DNA from: Thamnaconus septentrionalis
Lineage: Eukaryota; Chordata; Actinopteri; Tetraodontiformes; Monacanthidae
Direction of reading: 5' to 3'
Length of the DNA stretch: 64,000 nt
Assembly (NCBI GenBank): GCA_009823395.1
Contig: CM020514.1
Span: forward strand, 6,523,966-6,587,965
Shown here piece by piece: positions 54,556 through 64,000 of this stretch; within the stretch, counting starts at the first letter, position 1, and each line of letters starts with the position of its first letter. Under the pieces are notes generated by a model. The model was not told the DNA's origin, made no database searches, and saw only the letters and a program-made list of their open reading frames with translations. Both the position numbers and the translations under genes were made by a program.

Positions 54556-56398
54556 GATGGCAGTCTGCGGAGAGCCAGCGGTGTCAAGTGAGCAGGATGC
54601 AGACAAAAATACAGCTACTTTTTTTTTTTTTAAAGATTCTCCAATGTAAAGATAATCCGATCTGACGCAGTTGCTTTTTTTTGTTGATGTTATTAATGGT
54701 CGATAACTGATACGTTTTTGCAAAGCTAGGCACCCGCATGACATCTTAAAGTTGTGAGGGAGTCCTGCTCCTTTTGTACGCTGGACGTCTTGTGACATCA
54801 CGAGAGTCGTCATCGAAAACGCCGGCACTCCCGCTCCTCCTACGCTCGGCGGCCAGATTTAACCACGGGGCTTTAACAAACACCAGCGTGAGTCACATGA
54901 GGAGACTGACACCAAAGGTCGGCCAAAAAAAAAAAAAAGAAGAAAAAAATCTTTGCAGTAATACCAGCATGAAGAAATTCTTTCATGGCAAAATGTGTTG
55001 GCATGAATGGGAATTCAAGTCAACTCAAACCTCAACTCGGCTCTACTCGGCTTTTTCCGATTTCACACTGATGTCACAGCTTTCGAAAGAAGCACGTAGC
55101 ATCAAATGGTCCATCAAAGAACCGGGATTTACGCTACCAGGGCTTGCAGTACAATTTCATACCACTGGATGTTGCTAACTCTTACACGCTGGACCTTTAA
55201 CGTTTTAAAAGAAAACAATTCGGGTTCGGCTTTTCACTTTGAAAGATTAACATTTGTGCAACTACAACGGTGTCTTTTCTTGAAACAAACTTTGTATATT
55301 AACAGTGGCAAAAAAAAATTGTTATTGTTTTTGTTGATAGTTTTTGGCCAATTAAATCAGCTGATTCAAAATAACAAGACGGAGAGCTCTGCTTTGGATG
55401 TGAATATTTTTAACTGCAGAGTGAGATCATTGTTTCCTTGGATACGAGCCCATTTTCACTTCTGCTTGTGTTTCCTCGTGTTTGTCGGCTCATCAGACTG
55501 GTGGAGTTCTTGCACATGCACACACAAGTTGTACATTCTTTCCCCTCCTGAAAAATTACAATCGTCATCACGGGGTAATCCCTGCAATCTGTGGGAGTGT
55601 CGCTGAGGGAAATTAGTACGTATGTACGAAAGTCATACTGAAACCATATTTCAGCGGAAACATTTGTGGAAGGTGGAGGCTTAATTTCGACAAATTGACA
55701 ACCAGGCTCAGCTATGGCCACGATTTAAATAATCTAGGACTATCCTTTGATCGTTCAAAATATTTGAAAAAAAAAGAAGCTTGTGCAATTTTGATATAAA
55801 TAAGAAGAGGTTCATGTCCACAAATAATTCTGACAAATTTTTTTATGCATTTTATTTAAATTTATATTTTCTTTTAATATATTTAAATCATTGTTCACAT
55901 TAGTTGATGAATTCTGAAAGAATTTGCTTATTTTTCAGTTACTGTACCAAAAAAATAATCAATTCCATTTATTCTACATTCGAAACATGCATACAGAGCT
56001 ATAGATTGTGAACATTAATGGCTGATCAATAATAAATAAGATTCAAGCAGCAGAGCAAAAATATTGAAATGAGAAACTTGACGTGTAATGTCATAATGAT
56101 GCATAAAAAGCCAGTCGAAGTTTGAGTGCATTGCACCTTAAAAATGTCATTCCCCTACTCACTATCATTCCAATCATTAGCGCTCATGAAAATAATAACA
56201 GTCCGTTTAACAATCCCTTTTTTTTTTAACAAAATGATAAAGGCAACGTTAGTAGTAAGAGAAGGAATTTTTTAATAATAAAAAAAGCAAAGAAAAATGC
56301 TTTAAACTTAACTTTACACAAAGAAATGAGACGATGCAACAATTGCCCACAGACCTAAACAGTTAGTTAGCCGTAGTGATGGCGCGCGGTATACTCAC

Positions 56399-56450
56399 AG
56401 GAGGCGGCGGGTGAGCGTGCTGGTTGCAGCGTCACTGTGACGGACAGATG
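56399..56450 (-). other. Candidate noncoding first exon and promoter of IL1R2
   Basis: The IL1R2 ATG exon is preceded by a splice acceptor (CTCTCCGCAG, exon start 54564), so an upstream 5'UTR exon is expected. At 56399 the minus strand has an excellent donor (CCTCCT then GTGAGTA) in a GC-rich stretch. The 5' end is a guess. No TATA box was seen; the upstream side is a GACA/GACG-type repeat. Confidence 0.45.
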
Positions 56451-56497
56451 GACAGATGGACGGATGGACGGACGGACAGACAGACAGACAGACGGGG
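56437..56497. repeat. GACA/GACG/GATG tetranucleotide tract
   Basis: Imperfect GACGGATG, GACG and GACA units directly upstream of, and possibly overlapping, the candidate IL1R2 first exon. Confidence 0.8.
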
Positions 56498-56897
56498 CGG
56501 TGGACTCCAGCAGCGTGCGGTCAGTTTCCTGCTCATCTTCGAAACCTGTGCTCTCTTTTCAAGCCTCCCCCTCCCCTCTGCCCGAGATGGAAATTTCTCA
56601 GGTTTCCCAATGTAACTCAGCGTGCCGTACAGCTCACCGCGGACAACGCGCCGACTCCCACGCGCGCTCAGGGGCTTGCCCCGCGCACACATTCGCGTTC
56701 TTCCTCAGCCGTGCCGGAACGGAAGGGCCTCCGCGCTGTTGCTCTCCGGGGTCAATTCTGTAAAAAAAAAAAAAAAAAAGAGAGACGCGAGGTGTTTACG
56801 ACTGTTTAAACTGCCTCTTGCGTCATGCCGGGGGCAGTGCGTGTGCAAACACAGTGATGGGAGCGCGCGCTCGCACGACTAAGCCAGTGATGTAGAG

Positions 56898-57280
56898 CAG
56901 GGGGGGCCAAGCACTTTGACTGGTGGGCCACGGTGGGGTTTTAGAATGTGACAGAGGAGGGCGGAGCAGGAGCAGATGTGTGGAGTGTTTTGGTGACAAC
57001 ACCTCAGGAGGAAAATACATCACGGGATATGCAGAAAACATGTGCGTTAATGTCAATTGAAAATGAACAAACGCAATGTTACAGCAAAATGTGTCTTTGC
57101 AGCATCACTGCATTTAGCTCTTTATTGAAATGACTCTTCAAACACTGAAAAAATGGATTGAAATACAGTTATTTTATGACTGACCATTAACATCATTTCT
57201 TCAAGGTCGGACGGCTGGATGAAAAGCTAAAAAGCTTATGAGCCACATGTGGCCCCTGGGCCCTAGTTTGCCCATACCTA
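56898..57280. mobile_element. Non-autonomous hAT-like element with 8-base target duplication
   Basis: Flanked by the perfect direct repeat ATGTAGAG (56890-56897 and 57281-57288). The left end is CAGGGGGGGCCAAGCACTTT and the right end, complemented, is TAGGTATGGGCAAACTAGGG. These imperfect inverted termini resemble the CAGGGGTGGGCAAACT end of Charlie-type hAT elements. No transposase frame. Confidence 0.65.
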
Positions 57281-57288
57281 ATGTAGAG

Positions 57289-57683
57289 CATAGGTGTCTA
57301 GATTTGGCCCACGAGGTATTATACAGCACATGTGCCGCTGATACCACAAATCCCAGAATGCTCTGCTGGTATTTTGACGCATCAGTCAAGACAGGGCGTT
57401 CATTAAAGGATATCATTCTGACTTAATTGGTTTATTGTTGTTCTTTTATTTTTAAATGTCTTATTAGCCCATGGAAAAGGTTTTTTTTATATTCGAATTT
57501 GACTTTGCATGTGTGCAATATGAAGTTATTTGTCGTGTAGTGTTAAGCTTTGCTTGGGGCCATTTGAAAAGGTTCACTGTTGTATCCAGGGGAAGGGTTT
57601 TTCAGCAAATATCAATGTTGGCCTGCAACTTCGTCCAAGTTTTAAATTTCGGCCCCACCGTGTATTTCAGTTTGACACACCTG
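57289..57683. mobile_element. Second hAT-like element abutting the first
   Basis: Begins with CATAGGTGTCTAGATTTGGC and ends with GTTTGACACACCTG, imperfect inverted ends of the CAGGGGTGTCCAAA type. Its left end starts at the base after the right target duplication of the neighbouring element. No own target duplication was found. Confidence 0.4.
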
Positions 57684-60116
57684 ATTGTGGAGGGATTTTT
57701 CTCAATACCAGCAACCAGCTACACAGAGACATTGCCCTAATTAGGATCCAATTTTTTTTTTCCTGCTAGTTTTGGCTAGTTGGGCAAATGATTCACAGCG
57801 GTATTGCTCATGAATTACACACAGCAGGAGCACAATGGCACCGGAGTTCATTTGCAAGGTATTTGATGCATTCAAACTGATTCCCTGGAGGGCAATGCTT
57901 GTTTCTATTCATTCATCGGCTAAATTTAAACCTGTGTGTACCGGTTTCTTTTTTTCCCTACAGTTTGAGGCGCCGAGAGGACAAAGGAAGTTCCATTTCA
58001 TCATGGAGCCCAGTGTTGGGCAAGCAGAGCAACCTTTCCTTGATTCATTGATCAAACGTCTGTCGTCTGTGTGTTTTTGCTTTGTCTTCATAGCAAATCA
58101 ATTGTGTGAAGACACCATGACGTCAGTAATTTTGCAACACCTGTCTCTGAAAGCATGTCTCTGAGCATGTTCGCGTGCAGCAGGTCGGTCAGGTGACATT
58201 TGTCACCGCAGGAAGTAGACTCAATAGTGCTCATAGTGATGTCAGGTTCAATTACTGTTGTTTTTTTTTTTTTCTTTTAATCTGGGAAATCTTTCACTGG
58301 CCGATTGTGCATTTTGTCCACATCTGTACATGTATTGAGTGTTTGTGCAAAGTCAGTAAATGCTTTAGTTTACCGAGGGTGCTAATCAAAAGAAACTTTT
58401 GGGCTAATTCTAGCACTGTGTATTTCATTAGACCTTTTTTTAAAAATGCGGAGCAAAAATATGAACTTGTGTCTCATTTCACTGGCAAGATACACATACA
58501 TTTTAAATCAAATTATTGAACATTTTACAAAGCACAAAGACTTTTTTTTTCTTAAATCAGCCTCACAGATGTATGTTCAGAAAAGGCAAACATGAAAATG
58601 CTTAGATGATCAAGTGGCTTGCGAGATAAGTTGAAAAACTGAAAGAAAACCAAAGCGTTGCACAAACTCTGTGTGTTTGTACTGTGAGGACTTGCCGAGC
58701 AAATACGCCGGTGGTTTCCTCAGCCTAGACGGCCAGCAGCAGGTCGCGTTTACGTAGATGAGCGTGTGAACGCAGGCTCTTGCTGAATAACACTCCAGAG
58801 CTTGCCCAAACACTTCACGCAATGGCGACGTCTGTGAAACACACTCTTCCTGAAAAAGGAAAAAAAAACAACACAAATAAAGCTTTGGAACCTTTGCAAA
58901 AAACAACAACAACAACAAACAAACAGCAGTGTACAGCAGAAGTGTGACCTCAGTTTGTTGTCACCTCACTGCGTAGCTAGGACGTCCACTGTTGTGCACT
59001 CTTCTGTGTCACTCAGTGAGTCTACCACGGTGGTGATGGCACGGCATTTTCCACCATAGCCTGTTTCAGTGATGAAAGCTGTACAGTGACCCTGGCTGGT
59101 TGTACCAGAATGGAATCATTGGACATTTCACTCTAAGCAATGCCAAATAGACGAGCTTGACTTTCAAAATTTTACCCATTTGGTTTCTCAGTCTTAAAAG
59201 ACGTGTTTCCGTTTTTATGTTTGTCAAACCTCTCAAATCAAAGGATTGTTTTACTACAATTTAATCCTTGGAACATTATGATCCATCAACTTCAACGCAC
59301 TTTGCATAACAAGAACCCTCCAGAGCAGGCAAGTTGTGACATTGGCCAGAAAAAAGAAAAAAACTGGAGCAGATCCTGACTCTGGTGCTTGGACTATTTC
59401 GCCCTGACTGAGGCCTAGAACATAACAGCAGGCTGGGAGGTGACGTGTGGAAGAGGCTGATAATTGGACTCTTCCCAACCCGTTGAGAAAGCCGGAGCAG
59501 TTGCGCATTTCAGGAATTGTCCATGTCACCGAATTTGGTATTCACAAAGTCAATGTGACTAAGTAGTTTTGTACAGCGGCTTTGTTTTTCTTCTGCTGAG
59601 GAACGCACGTAGGAATGTCGGGCCACTCAGACTGACAACAACAGTTCGGGACAAGCTAGTTCTCTCAGGAACTGGCAGTCATTGAGTAAACAAAACATTG
59701 TGTTTCTCTGCAAGTGGGAATTTATGTTACAATGAACACAAAATGTGTGCAAAAAAAATCATGCTGAAACACTTGTACAGTTATCGTTATAGTTTGATGT
59801 GAAAGAATAAGCATGTGAGAAGATGTAGATGAGATTTATGGTTAAATATATCAAGATTTACACAGTCTTTCAACAGAAAAACTGGGCACAGACTAGACCT
59901 GTTTAAATAGAGGTAATTATGACTGCACTTTAATAGTTAAACTAATAATTCAACCCATGTATCAATTTAATTATTAGTTTTTTTGTAGCAAATGTTTTTT
60001 TTAATTATAGAAATTCTAAATTGAATATGGGCATAAGAATATTTATGAGCAGAAGTATGACAATTAAGGTCTTCACCCATTAAAAACACACTCTCTGTTT
60101 AAAATTACTTTTAAAG

Positions 60117-60122
60117 TTTATT
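60117..60122 (-). terminator. Candidate polyadenylation signal of MAP4K4
   Basis: AATAAA on the minus strand about 3.1 kb downstream of the MAP4K4 stop codon. It is the best-placed canonical hexamer for ending the long 3'UTR. Confidence 0.45.
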
Positions 60123-61165
60123 CAAAGAAAAAAAAAAAACCTTCAGGAAAATACATGACTTCCTGGCATACAGAGAAGGACATAAGTTAGAGTAGCACGG
60201 CAGAAACAGCAGAGGAAACACACGTCGCCTCACATCCACGACTGTAGGGGGCGCCGCAGCAGTGTTTCCACTTGGAAGCAGCGCTATGTGTTTACCTGAA
60301 ATGAACGACAGTGTTTTCTTTTTCTTTTCTTTTTTCCTTAAATTTTTTGTTAATAGGTTAGGTCAGAAAAAAAAGAATACCCAATTAAAAACCAGACTCG
60401 AAAAGCAAAAGCCAACAACCGATAACAAAAAAAAAACAAAAAAAAAAAAACTGAGACGAGTTTTAAACATAAATAGCATGATGCATATTAGTGTAACCAA
60501 AAAAAAAAATTGCTCTGTAAACATTTTTTCCACCTAGGGTGAGTGTAATAATATCAAAGCACTGCAGTCGCATATCAACGTGTACATAGACTGACAGGAA
60601 CTACTGTTAAGCTTCTCAAATAGCGCTAAAACGTAAAAATACACAATTGCTTCAAGTATTTATTTAAAGAATATCCAAGTAGTGGTTTCCTTGACAACTG
60701 GTTAAGGGTTTTTTTTTTTTTAAGCAGAAAGTTTCCCAATGCGAGCTAAATTTCTCAATCCCCCCGCCCCCTTTAGTTTCGCCCAAGCTAACAAGAATAT
60801 GGAAAATAAAACTCGATGCGGCTGCTTTATCAAGGCCTTTTAAGGAGAGGGTGGTTGCAGCAGGTCCGACAGCACACACACGGAGCTCAGAGTTACACGG
60901 CGCTACGTTACGAACAAACCTCCCCGCGTGAGTGTGTTGTGAGGGGCGGGGGAGGGGCATGCGCGCCAAAACCTTCTAGAAATTACGCTAGCTAGAGAGC
61001 GACAGAGACATATTTGGCCATAGAACGAAAGCAAAAAAAAAAGTCGCTATGGCAACGGGAAGAAAAGCCAACTGGGCCTCAAGGATGCTGCAGTTCACTG
61101 TTCAGTCTTTCACATATACAGACAACTTCACTGAACAGCCGGAGGGAGGAGAGGGAGGAGGACAA

Positions 61166-61170
<5 letters not shown>

Positions 61171-61201
<31 letters not shown>
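61171..61201. repeat. GA microsatellite in MAP4K4 3'UTR
   Basis: About 15 GA units; CT in the transcript. Confidence 0.85.
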
Positions 61202-61204
<3 letters not shown>

Positions 61205-63247
61205 TATATAAAAAATCTGCCTTCTCATTTCTGCTCCCGCCCCTTCGTCACAGCAACGCACGTGAAATCCAGCGTCGGTGAGGGAACTGCTCCGACCACG
61301 CACCTTGTTTCTAGGGGCGAGTCCTCCGCTCGGAAGTTCTCCCCCAAAAAATCCCAACCTAGACAAAATGTCTACACCTGATGTCGAGGCTTCGCAACTG
61401 CCGCTTTTTTTTTTTTTTTTTTTTTTTAACCCCCGTCGTCTCAGAAAAAAAAAAAAAAAATTTGAACATCCAGGACTGATCACTTCTGACAATATACAAA
61501 CCAAAAAGAAAGAAAGCGAGAAATAAAGCACATCGTTTCATGCCATGGACCACCACACGAGTTATACGTCTTTCTACATTCCGGACACTTAGTGCATTTG
61601 CATTCATACAGATGATCTAGAAATGAACAACAACAAAAAGGGGGGGAAAGTTGACTGAAAAGAATAAAATTGACGAAAGAAAGCAAAACAAAACAAAACG
61701 CCTTCTCGTCTGCTGACACAAACCTGCGTTGGCCTTTCTGCTACAAAAATTCCAATCCGTCCGCGACTACTCGCACGCTTTTGTTATACTGTCACTCTAT
61801 AATCATCCCTCTTTCTTTCTTTCTTTCTTTTTTACATCTGACTATTTACAGCCGGCTTACGTTCTCCAGCTTTGAAACCCAGACTGACCATCTGAGAAGA
61901 TCTTGTTCGACCGGTGGGGGAAGGGGAATACACTGACCACTGATCTGGAAGATTTAATGATTTTTTTATTATTATTATTATTATTATTGTAAATACACAC
62001 CTTTTTTAATATTTGTTTGTTTGTTTTTTGGACCACACCCACATCACTTAGACAAACACACCTTTGCACTTCCGTGAGTGAAAAGCAAGCAAACGGCAAA
62101 TTATGGGTGGATGTGTGTGTTAATCTTTAAAAAAAGGAAGAAAAAGAAAAGCAAAAAAAAGGGTAAAAGACATGTTTTACTCCACATAGTTACACTTATT
62201 TTCAAGGAATAATTAATAATTAATAATAATAATGATAATTCAAAAAAATACTATTCTGAAATCCATCTGGTTTTAACGTCTTTCTTTAGCATCACCTTTG
62301 TTTTTTTTTTTTGTTTCCTTAAAGCACATGTCCGAAACACGATAAGTCCACAACACACACACGCGCACGCACACACACACACACACGCACGCACCCTCCT
62401 GCCAAGTCCCATCAACCGCACTTACAGTAGAACCTCAATCAACAGGCTCCTCCCACCCGCTTCGTCACCACGACGACCCGCCCGACTGGTCAGCTCTTGG
62501 GCTGCTCATCCCCCAAACCAATCTGTCTCTTCGCGTCAGCAGTAATTGGACCAAAAACAGAAGTACATTTACACACACTACTGTAGCATTAATCAAACAG
62601 ACACCTGCACCACCGGCCCCACCTGCTGGGGAGGCGAGGTGGGCGGCGGAAGGGGAAGGGGTTCTCCTACTCGGGAGGCGGACCTGCAGAAGGTGGTCGC
62701 AGTAGCAGTAGTTACAGGAGTAGTAATCAGAGTACTAGTAGTTAGAAACTTCGCCTCGCCTGCCTTCACACCAGCCCAGGAGCTCGGAAAAAGGATGCAG
62801 AGGTAAAAAATGTGTCCCATCACCTTCTGACCGGCACCAAGACCACGCAGGAACGGGAAGCCACGGCCCTCTTCCGCTCAATTCACATTTTACACACTTT
62901 CCCCGATTCTCTCACACGCATCTACTGGTCGCTGACTTCACTGTGTCATCTCAAGTCATCGCTTCAGGTGTTTCAGGAGGCGGCGGCACGACTCGGCTTT
63001 CCGGCTGCATCTCTGGCGCCACCCGGATGGGGAAAAGGTGAAGTCACTGTTGGTTTGGCCAATCCCCGCCTGGTGAAGGAGGGGAGGCCGGCTGGTTGCG
63101 GTTTGGCGTTCATGTCTCCCAAAGTGCTGACGGGACATCGACGACGGGTTTCTGAGATCCAGTGTTGGTGATGGGTGGAGGACAGCGAGGAGGAGGTGGA
63201 GGAGGTGGAGAAGGAGGAGGAAGAAGAAGAGGCCAGGCGTGGGACCT

Positions 63248-63331
63248 CTACCAGCTGAGCAGATTGCTTCTGCCCAGAGTCATGAAGTAGACCTGGCTGG
63301 AGCCGCCGGACCGGACCGAGGCGAAGAACAC
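63248..63331 (-). CDS. map4k4: MAP4K4 last coding exon (partial gene, C-terminus)
   Basis: Read on the minus strand, an AG acceptor (CTTCTCCTCAG) is followed by 27 codons and a TAG stop. The peptide runs from [10 protein letters not shown] to GRSNLLSW and includes [17 protein letters not shown]. This is the conserved end of the CNH (citron homology) domain of the GCK-IV kinases. The final LLSW points to MAP4K4; from family knowledge TNIK and MINK1 end in a different NW tail. MAP4K4 is a cytoplasmic Ste20-type serine/threonine kinase acting upstream of JNK; the CNH domain mediates regulatory interactions. Only the last exon is in the window; the kinase domain lies beyond 64000. It sits directly upstream of IL1R2 in the same orientation, as in mammals, which anchors the locus. 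Identity is nearly certain. Confidence 0.93.
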   Translation of the reverse strand: MFFASVRSGGSSQVYFMTLGRSNLLSW

Positions 63332-64000
63332 CTGAGGAGAAGAACGGGAAACTGGTCACAGCCACAATTTCCACCTCAGGTGTCGAGTGCAATCTGAGCA
63401 GAGAGCCGGTGCCAAGGCCCCATGTGACCTCCACCATAAGACAACAACGCAATCATGTCAGCTGCCACCTCTGACAGCTAGCTACGGCTACACCACTTGG
63501 CAAACCCCATAATGACTGAGGCCGTCCTTCCCCTTTTTGGAATTTTGTATCTGATCCTCAACTAAGAGCTTTGCCCAAGTGGTCGACCTGTAGCTACACA
63601 CCAGCTAGTGAACCTATGACGCATTTGTCACCTTGCGTAACTTAAGTTAGTCTTTTGCACATCTTACACTTGTTTTTTTGTCCAATTTCGTTTGTTCGAT
63701 TTGTCACTAGGCTCCAACTAGTGATTGTTGTGTAGTTTGTTCGTTATCTTTTGCGCTGCAACAGCGGAGTTTCCCAATTTGGAATCAATAAAGTACACCC
63801 ATCAGTCCATCTATGTTGTGGTAAATAATATTGACTTAAAGCATATGTAACCCAAATGTCCTCGTCAGTGAGGGACTGCAGATTTCTCTGCACCTCAAAG
63901 GTCTGATATTCCACCCATGATATTTTTGCAGCATTGTGCAACACATAAAAACCAGAAAGCCCTCTGCATCTGCAGCACGCAGCGTGTTTGGCCCTCTGTT
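63332..64000 (-). other. MAP4K4 last intron (part)
   Basis: About 670 bases upstream of the last MAP4K4 exon. I see no second coding exon with matching phase, so this is read as intron. No notable element was recognised in it. Confidence 0.6.

Larger units (their letters stand above)
56500..60095. other. Intergenic region between IL1R2 and MAP4K4
   Basis: GC-rich near the IL1R2 first exon, then two hAT-like repeats (56898-57280 and 57289-57683), then ordinary AT-rich DNA. A segment at about 58700-58860 has an acceptor-like AG and an open minus-strand frame but no partner exon, so it is not called. Confidence 0.5.
60096..63247 (-). other. map4k4: MAP4K4 3' untranslated region (inferred)
   Basis: About 3.1 kb follow the MAP4K4 stop without any convincing coding exon. 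An AATAAA on the minus strand at 60117-60122 lies just before where the transcript would end. Mammalian MAP4K4 also has a long 3'UTR, so the length fits. The region is rich in simple sequence: a purine-rich GGA tract just after the stop (63180-63232), a CT tract (GA on the plus strand, 61171-61201), facing T and A runs (61405-61460), ATT repeats (about 61966-61989) and CA repeats (about 62353-62393). The 3' boundary is inferred from the polyadenylation signal only. Confidence 0.55.

Noticed and set aside
58700..58860. Minus-strand open segment after an acceptor-like TTTTTCAG with somewhat higher GC
   Set aside because: No matching donor or partner exon and no recognisable domain; could be chance or a noncoding RNA exon.

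Overview
The window is vertebrate genomic DNA, almost certainly from a teleost fish and probably a percomorph. It has intron-rich genes, dense CA/GT/AT/GA microsatellites, fish-type tRNA-headed SINE repeats, short hAT and MITE elements, and the fish form of a well-known immune-receptor locus. There are no bacterial-type operons and no CRISPR arrays. Every gene I can support lies on the minus strand, so transcription runs from high to low coordinates. Exons were read by eye: each splice junction was chosen so that AG/GT ends and reading phase agree along the whole chain. No database search was run; identities rest on recalled family features.

Layout from high to low coordinate: (1) the last coding exon and about 3 kb of 3'UTR of MAP4K4 (about 60.1-63.3 kb); (2) IL1R2, a TIR-less decoy receptor (coding 51.04-54.56 kb, noncoding first exon near 56.4 kb); (3) IL1R1 (coding 34.50-40.55 kb); (4) an IL1RL1/ST2-like receptor (coding 22.69-31.35 kb); (5) an IL18R1-like receptor (coding 11.58-17.82 kb, noncoding first exon near 19.5 kb). 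The order MAP4K4-IL1R2-IL1R1-IL1RL1-IL18R1 matches the mammalian cluster, minus IL1RL2. The IL18RAP gene expected next is not seen in the left 11.4 kb, which looks intergenic and repeat-rich.

The four receptors are clear tandem paralogues. Each has a signal-peptide exon, three Ig domains split over 2+2+2-3 exons, one transmembrane exon and, except in IL1R2, a three-exon TIR domain. Their intron phases run 1,2,0,1,1,2,1,1,1, with deviations only at an extra IL1R2 exon and at the last TIR intron. By family knowledge IL1R1 signals for IL-1, IL1R2 captures IL-1 without signalling, and the ST2-like and IL18R1-like receptors are ligand-binding chains that need a co-receptor (IL1RAP or IL18RAP) not encoded here. 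MAP4K4 is a JNK-pathway kinase linked by synteny only.

The most interesting points are: an extra 96-nt exon in IL1R2 that adds an acidic, tyrosine-containing linker; two expansions in the IL1R1 TIR domain; an apparent ST2 orthologue in a fish; competing splice acceptors in that gene that could make a secreted form; loss of the central Ig1 disulfide in two of the receptors; and a hAT insertion with a perfect target-site duplication upstream of IL1R2.
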